Source of the DNA: an uncultured Dorea sp. | Lineage (GTDB): Bacteria > Bacillota_A > Clostridia > Lachnospirales > Lachnospiraceae | NCBI GenBank assembly: GCA_910578865.1 | Contig: CAJTRM010000061.1 | Span: 1 to 7,615, forward strand | DNA length: 7,615 nt | Reading direction: 5' to 3' | In this document: piece by piece, positions 5,238 to 7,615 of the stretch | How positions within the stretch are numbered: the stretch's first letter is position 1 | Layout of the letters: each line of letters opens with the position of its first letter | Position numbers and translations under genes: made by a program | Notes under the pieces: model-generated | What the model saw: the letters and a program-made list of their open reading frames with translations, nothing else | The model's database searches: none | Told to the model about the DNA's origin: nothing

Positions 5238-6992
5238 ATGTCGGATAAGAAGAAAGTGATCATGCTTGGCAATGAAGCGATTGCAAGAGGGGCATATGAA
5301 GCAGGCGTCAAGGTGTCTGCGGCATATCCGGGCACGCCGAGCACAGAGATCAGTGAATATCTGGTGCAGTATAAAGAGGACCTGTACTGCGAATGGTCAC
5401 CCAACGAGAAGGTGGCAGCGGAGGTGGCAGTAGGTGCATCTCTTGCGGGGACAAGGGCAATGGCCTGCATGAAGCATGTGGGATTTAACGTGGCTGCAGA
5501 CCCGGCCTACAGTGTTTCTTATATGGGGGTCAACGGAGGGCTTGTTATTGTGGTGGCAGATGACCCGGGGCTGTACAGCTCCCAGAACGAGCAGGATACG
5601 AGGATGGTAGCCCGCGCCGCACAGCTTCCTGTGCTGGAGCCTTCCGACAGCGCAGAGGCGAAAGAGTTTATGAAGCTGGCCTTCGAGCTGAGCGAACAGT
5701 ATGACCGGCCGTTTGTGTACCGCACTACGACCAGGCTCGCCCACTCTCAGGGGATCGTAGAGCTTGATGACAGACAGGATATCCCGGATAAGGAGTATGA
5801 AAAGAATATACGTAAAAATGTGATGATGCCGGTGAATGCGAAGGCAAGGCATGTGGAGATTGAAAAGAGAAACCGTGAGCTTGCAGAGGCAGCCAATACC
5901 CTTCCGGTCAATACGGTAGAGATAAAGGACAAAAAGATCGGTGTGATCACCAGCGGGATCCCGTATCAGTATGTGAAAGAGGCGCTCCCGGATGCTTCGG
6001 TGTTAAAGCTTGGCATGGTGAATCCGCTTCCGAGGAAGCTGATCGAGGATTTCGCATCAAAGGTGGACACTCTGTACATTGTAGAAGAGCTGGATCCTGT
6101 GATCGAGGAGCAGGTAAAGTCCTGGGGTGTGAAGGCCGTGGGGAAAGAGATCTTTACCGTCCAGGGAGAATACAGTGCAAATATGCTGAGGAAGGCCATT
6201 CTGAAAGAAGAGCCTCAGGCCGCAGAGGCAAGAGAGGTGCCGGGAAGGCCGCCGATCCTCTGCCCGGGCTGTCCGCACAGAAGCGTTTACTATGTGCTGA
6301 ACAAATTAAAGCTGCACGCGGCGGGGGATATCGGTTGCTATACGCTTGGAGCGGTGCCGCCGTTAAGCGTTGTGGATACCACTATGTGTATGGGTTCCAG
6401 CATCTCCACCCTTCACGGGATGGAGAAGGCAAAGGGCAGGGAATATGTGAAAAACTGGGTGGCAGTGATCGGTGATTCTACATTTTTACATACCGGCGTC
6501 AATTCGCTGATGAATATGGTATACAACAATGCCTCCGGGACCGTGCTGATCCTGGATAATTCCACTACCGGCATGACCGGGCACCAGGATCATGCGGCGA
6601 CAGGGAAAACCCTGCAGGGCGACCCCGCTTACGCCGTTGATATTCCGGCGCTGTGCCGGGCGCTTGGCATTCAGAATGTAAGGGAGATCCATGCATTTGA
6701 CATAGAGGCGTTGGAGCAGGCGGTGAAAGAGGAAACCGCGAAGGACGAGGCGTCTGTGATCATCACCAGGAGTCCCTGCGTACTCCTGACAAAAGGGAAG
6801 AAGCCCCTTTACCGGGCAGATCAGGATAAATGTAAAAAATGCGGCATGTGCATGAAACCGGGCTGTCCGGCTATGACAAAGAATGAGGACGGAACGATCT
6901 GTATTGACGATACGATGTGCACCGGCTGCGGGCTCTGCGAGAGCCTGTGCAGATTTGGGGCAATTGAACTGGTAAAGGAGGATGACAGGTAA
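5238..6992 (+). CDS. iorA: Indolepyruvate:ferredoxin oxidoreductase, alpha subunit
   Basis: A 584-residue subunit of the oxygen-sensitive enzyme that oxidatively decarboxylates aryl pyruvates (indolepyruvate, phenylpyruvate, hydroxyphenylpyruvate) with CoA and ferredoxin to arylacetyl-CoA, CO2 and reduced ferredoxin; the reaction can run backwards. Order of parts: pyruvate-oxidoreductase-type N-terminal domain with AAYPGTPSTEISE (28-40) and WSPNEKVAAEVA; a middle domain; CPGCPHRS (342-349); thiamine-diphosphate motif from GDSTF (412-416) to Asn441 in LDNSTTGMTG; and a C-terminal double [4Fe-4S] ferredoxin domain with Cys532, 535, 538, 543 and Cys561, 564, 567, 571. All eight cysteines are present, so it looks functional. 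The ATG at 5238 is preferred over one at 5226, because AAAGGA (5221-5226) leaves no room for the earlier codon and the later one starts 1 nt after the ligase stop. Translation is probably coupled to both neighbours. Confidence 0.95.
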   Translation: MSDKKKVIMLGNEAIARGAYEAGVKVSAAYPGTPSTEISEYLVQYKEDLYCEWSPNEKVAAEVAVGASLAGTRAMACMKHVGFNVAADPAYSVSYMGVNGGLVIVVADDPGLYSSQNEQDTRMVARAAQLPVLEPSDSAEAKEFMKLAFELSEQYDRPFVYRTTTRLAHSQGIVELDDRQDIPDKEYEKNIRKNVMMPVNAKARHVEIEKRNRELAEAANTLPVNTVEIKDKKIGVITSGIPYQYVKEALPDASVLKLGMVNPLPRKLIEDFASKVDTLYIVEELDPVIEEQVKSWGVKAVGKEIFTVQGEYSANMLRKAILKEEPQAAEAREVPGRPPILCPGCPHRSVYYVLNKLKLHAAGDIGCYTLGAVPPLSVVDTTMCMGSSISTLHGMEKAKGREYVKNWVAVIGDSTFLHTGVNSLMNMVYNNASGTVLILDNSTTGMTGHQDHAATGKTLQGDPAYAVDIPALCRALGIQNVREIHAFDIEALEQAVKEETAKDEASVIITRSPCVLLTKGKKPLYRADQDKCKKCGMCMKPGCPAMTKNEDGTICIDDTMCTGCGLCESLCRFGAIELVKEDDR

Positions 6993-7561
6993 TGGCAGCA
7001 AAGAATATTATGATCGTCGGTGTCGGCGGCCAGGGAACACTCCTTACCAGCAGAATCCTGGGCGGGCTTGCAATTCTCGGCGGCTATGACGTGAAGCTAT
7101 CGGAGGTTCACGGAATGGCGCAGCGGGGAGGAAGTGTAGTAACCTTTGTCCGCTACGGGGAGAAAGTTGCGGAACCCATTGTAGAAGAAGGGCAGGCAGA
7201 CGTCATCATTGCATTTGAGAGGCTGGAGGCTTTAAGATATGCACATTTTCTGAAAAAGGACGGAGCGCTGGTCATCAACGACTGGAGGATCGATCCGATG
7301 CCTGTGGTGATCGGAGCAGCAGCGTATCCGGAGGGCATTATCGAGACCCTTCAGAAGGAGCATAAAGTATACACAGTGAATGCCACGGAGGAATCAAAAA
7401 AGCTGGGGAATCCAAGGGTGTTTAACCTGATCGTCCTGGGTGTTGCCGCACAGCATATGGATTTCACAAAAGAGCAGTGGTATGAAGTGATCGAGCATAC
7501 AGTGCCACCAAAAACGATTGACATAAATAAACAAGCGTTTGATGTTGGATATCATTTATAA
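6992..7561 (+). CDS. iorB: Indolepyruvate:ferredoxin oxidoreductase, beta subunit
   Basis: The 189-residue partner of IorA, equivalent to the gamma domain of pyruvate:ferredoxin oxidoreductases. It completes the active enzyme for aryl-2-oxoacids. It shows the family's glycine-rich N-terminus IVGVGGQGTLLTSRIL (8-23), the conserved EVHGMAQRGGSV (38-49), and the later NPRVFNLIVLGVA segment (159-171). It is the usual length, cytoplasmic and complete. The start codon overlaps the iorA stop by one base (TAATG at 6990-6994), and AAAGGAGG (6974-6981) lies about 10 bases upstream inside the end of iorA, so translational coupling is expected. No clear terminator follows in the remaining 54 bases; only a 4-bp CCAC/GTGG pair is visible (about 7580-7599). 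Confidence 0.95.
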   Translation: MAAKNIMIVGVGGQGTLLTSRILGGLAILGGYDVKLSEVHGMAQRGGSVVTFVRYGEKVAEPIVEEGQADVIIAFERLEALRYAHFLKKDGALVINDWRIDPMPVVIGAAAYPEGIIETLQKEHKVYTVNATEESKKLGNPRVFNLIVLGVAAQHMDFTKEQWYEVIEHTVPPKTIDINKQAFDVGYHL

Positions 7562-7585
7562 GGACAATATGAAGTGACCCCACAT

Positions 7586-7614
7586 TTGTAGCAACGTGGA
7601 TTTACCTGTATACT
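7586..7614 (+). promoter_or_regulatory. Possible promoter for a gene beyond the right edge
   Basis: TATACT at 7609-7614 is a good -10 box, and TTGTAG at 7586-7591 sits 17 bases upstream but matches only the first three bases of the -35 consensus. The window ends here, so no downstream gene can confirm it. Confidence 0.3.
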
Positions 7615-7615
7615 A

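Noticed and set aside
1..7615. CRISPR array, tRNA, rRNA, insertion sequence, phage or toxin-antitoxin genes
   Set aside because: I saw no regularly spaced direct repeats, cloverleaf-like sequences, transposase motifs or small paired toxin/antitoxin frames on either strand.

Overview
The window looks like chromosomal DNA of an anaerobic, low-to-moderate-GC Firmicute. A gut-type clostridium, probably Lachnospiraceae, fits best. This is inferred from gene content (indolepyruvate:ferredoxin oxidoreductase, a PaaK-type ligase, a Nim-like flavoprotein, an MnmM/YtqB-type tRNA methyltransferase), strong AGGAGG-type ribosome binding sites and TTGACT/TATACT promoters. No tRNA, rRNA, CRISPR array, insertion sequence or phage gene is visible.

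Left part (1-1504, minus strand): one complete amidase-signature hydrolase. The first ~20 bases look like one arm and the T-tract of a terminator cut by the window edge. The amidase is divergent from a regulator gene across 1505-1814. That gap holds two facing promoters whose -35 regions share an identical, inverted 11-mer.

Middle (1756-3695, plus strand): a near-consensus promoter drives an XRE-type helix-turn-helix regulator with an unrecognised C-terminal domain. It is followed at 40 bp by a methyltransferase of the YtqB/MnmM family (tRNA wobble uridine), then at 80 bp by a NimA-like pyridoxamine-phosphate-oxidase-fold flavoprotein. The regulator's promoter lies over the longest possible start codon, so the shorter GTG start at 1815 is preferred.

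Right part (3696-7615, plus strand): a 230-bp regulatory gap contains an AT-rich hairpin, an extended -10 promoter with an 11-bp perfect palindrome over the -10/+1 region, and two leader hairpins. It precedes a tight three-gene operon: arylacetate (phenylacetate)-CoA ligase, then indolepyruvate:ferredoxin oxidoreductase alpha (iorA) and beta (iorB). The ligase stop and the iorA start are 1 nt apart, and iorA/iorB overlap by one base (TAATG).

Together the three operon enzymes connect aromatic 2-oxoacids (from Trp, Phe, Tyr), arylacetyl-CoA and free arylacetates, with ferredoxin as electron carrier. The direction in vivo (fermentative arylacetate formation or aromatic amino acid synthesis from arylacetates) cannot be told from sequence. 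The families are all known. The least explained material is the regulatory DNA (divergent amidase/xre promoters; the palindrome and hairpins before the ligase) and the C-terminal domain of the regulator.
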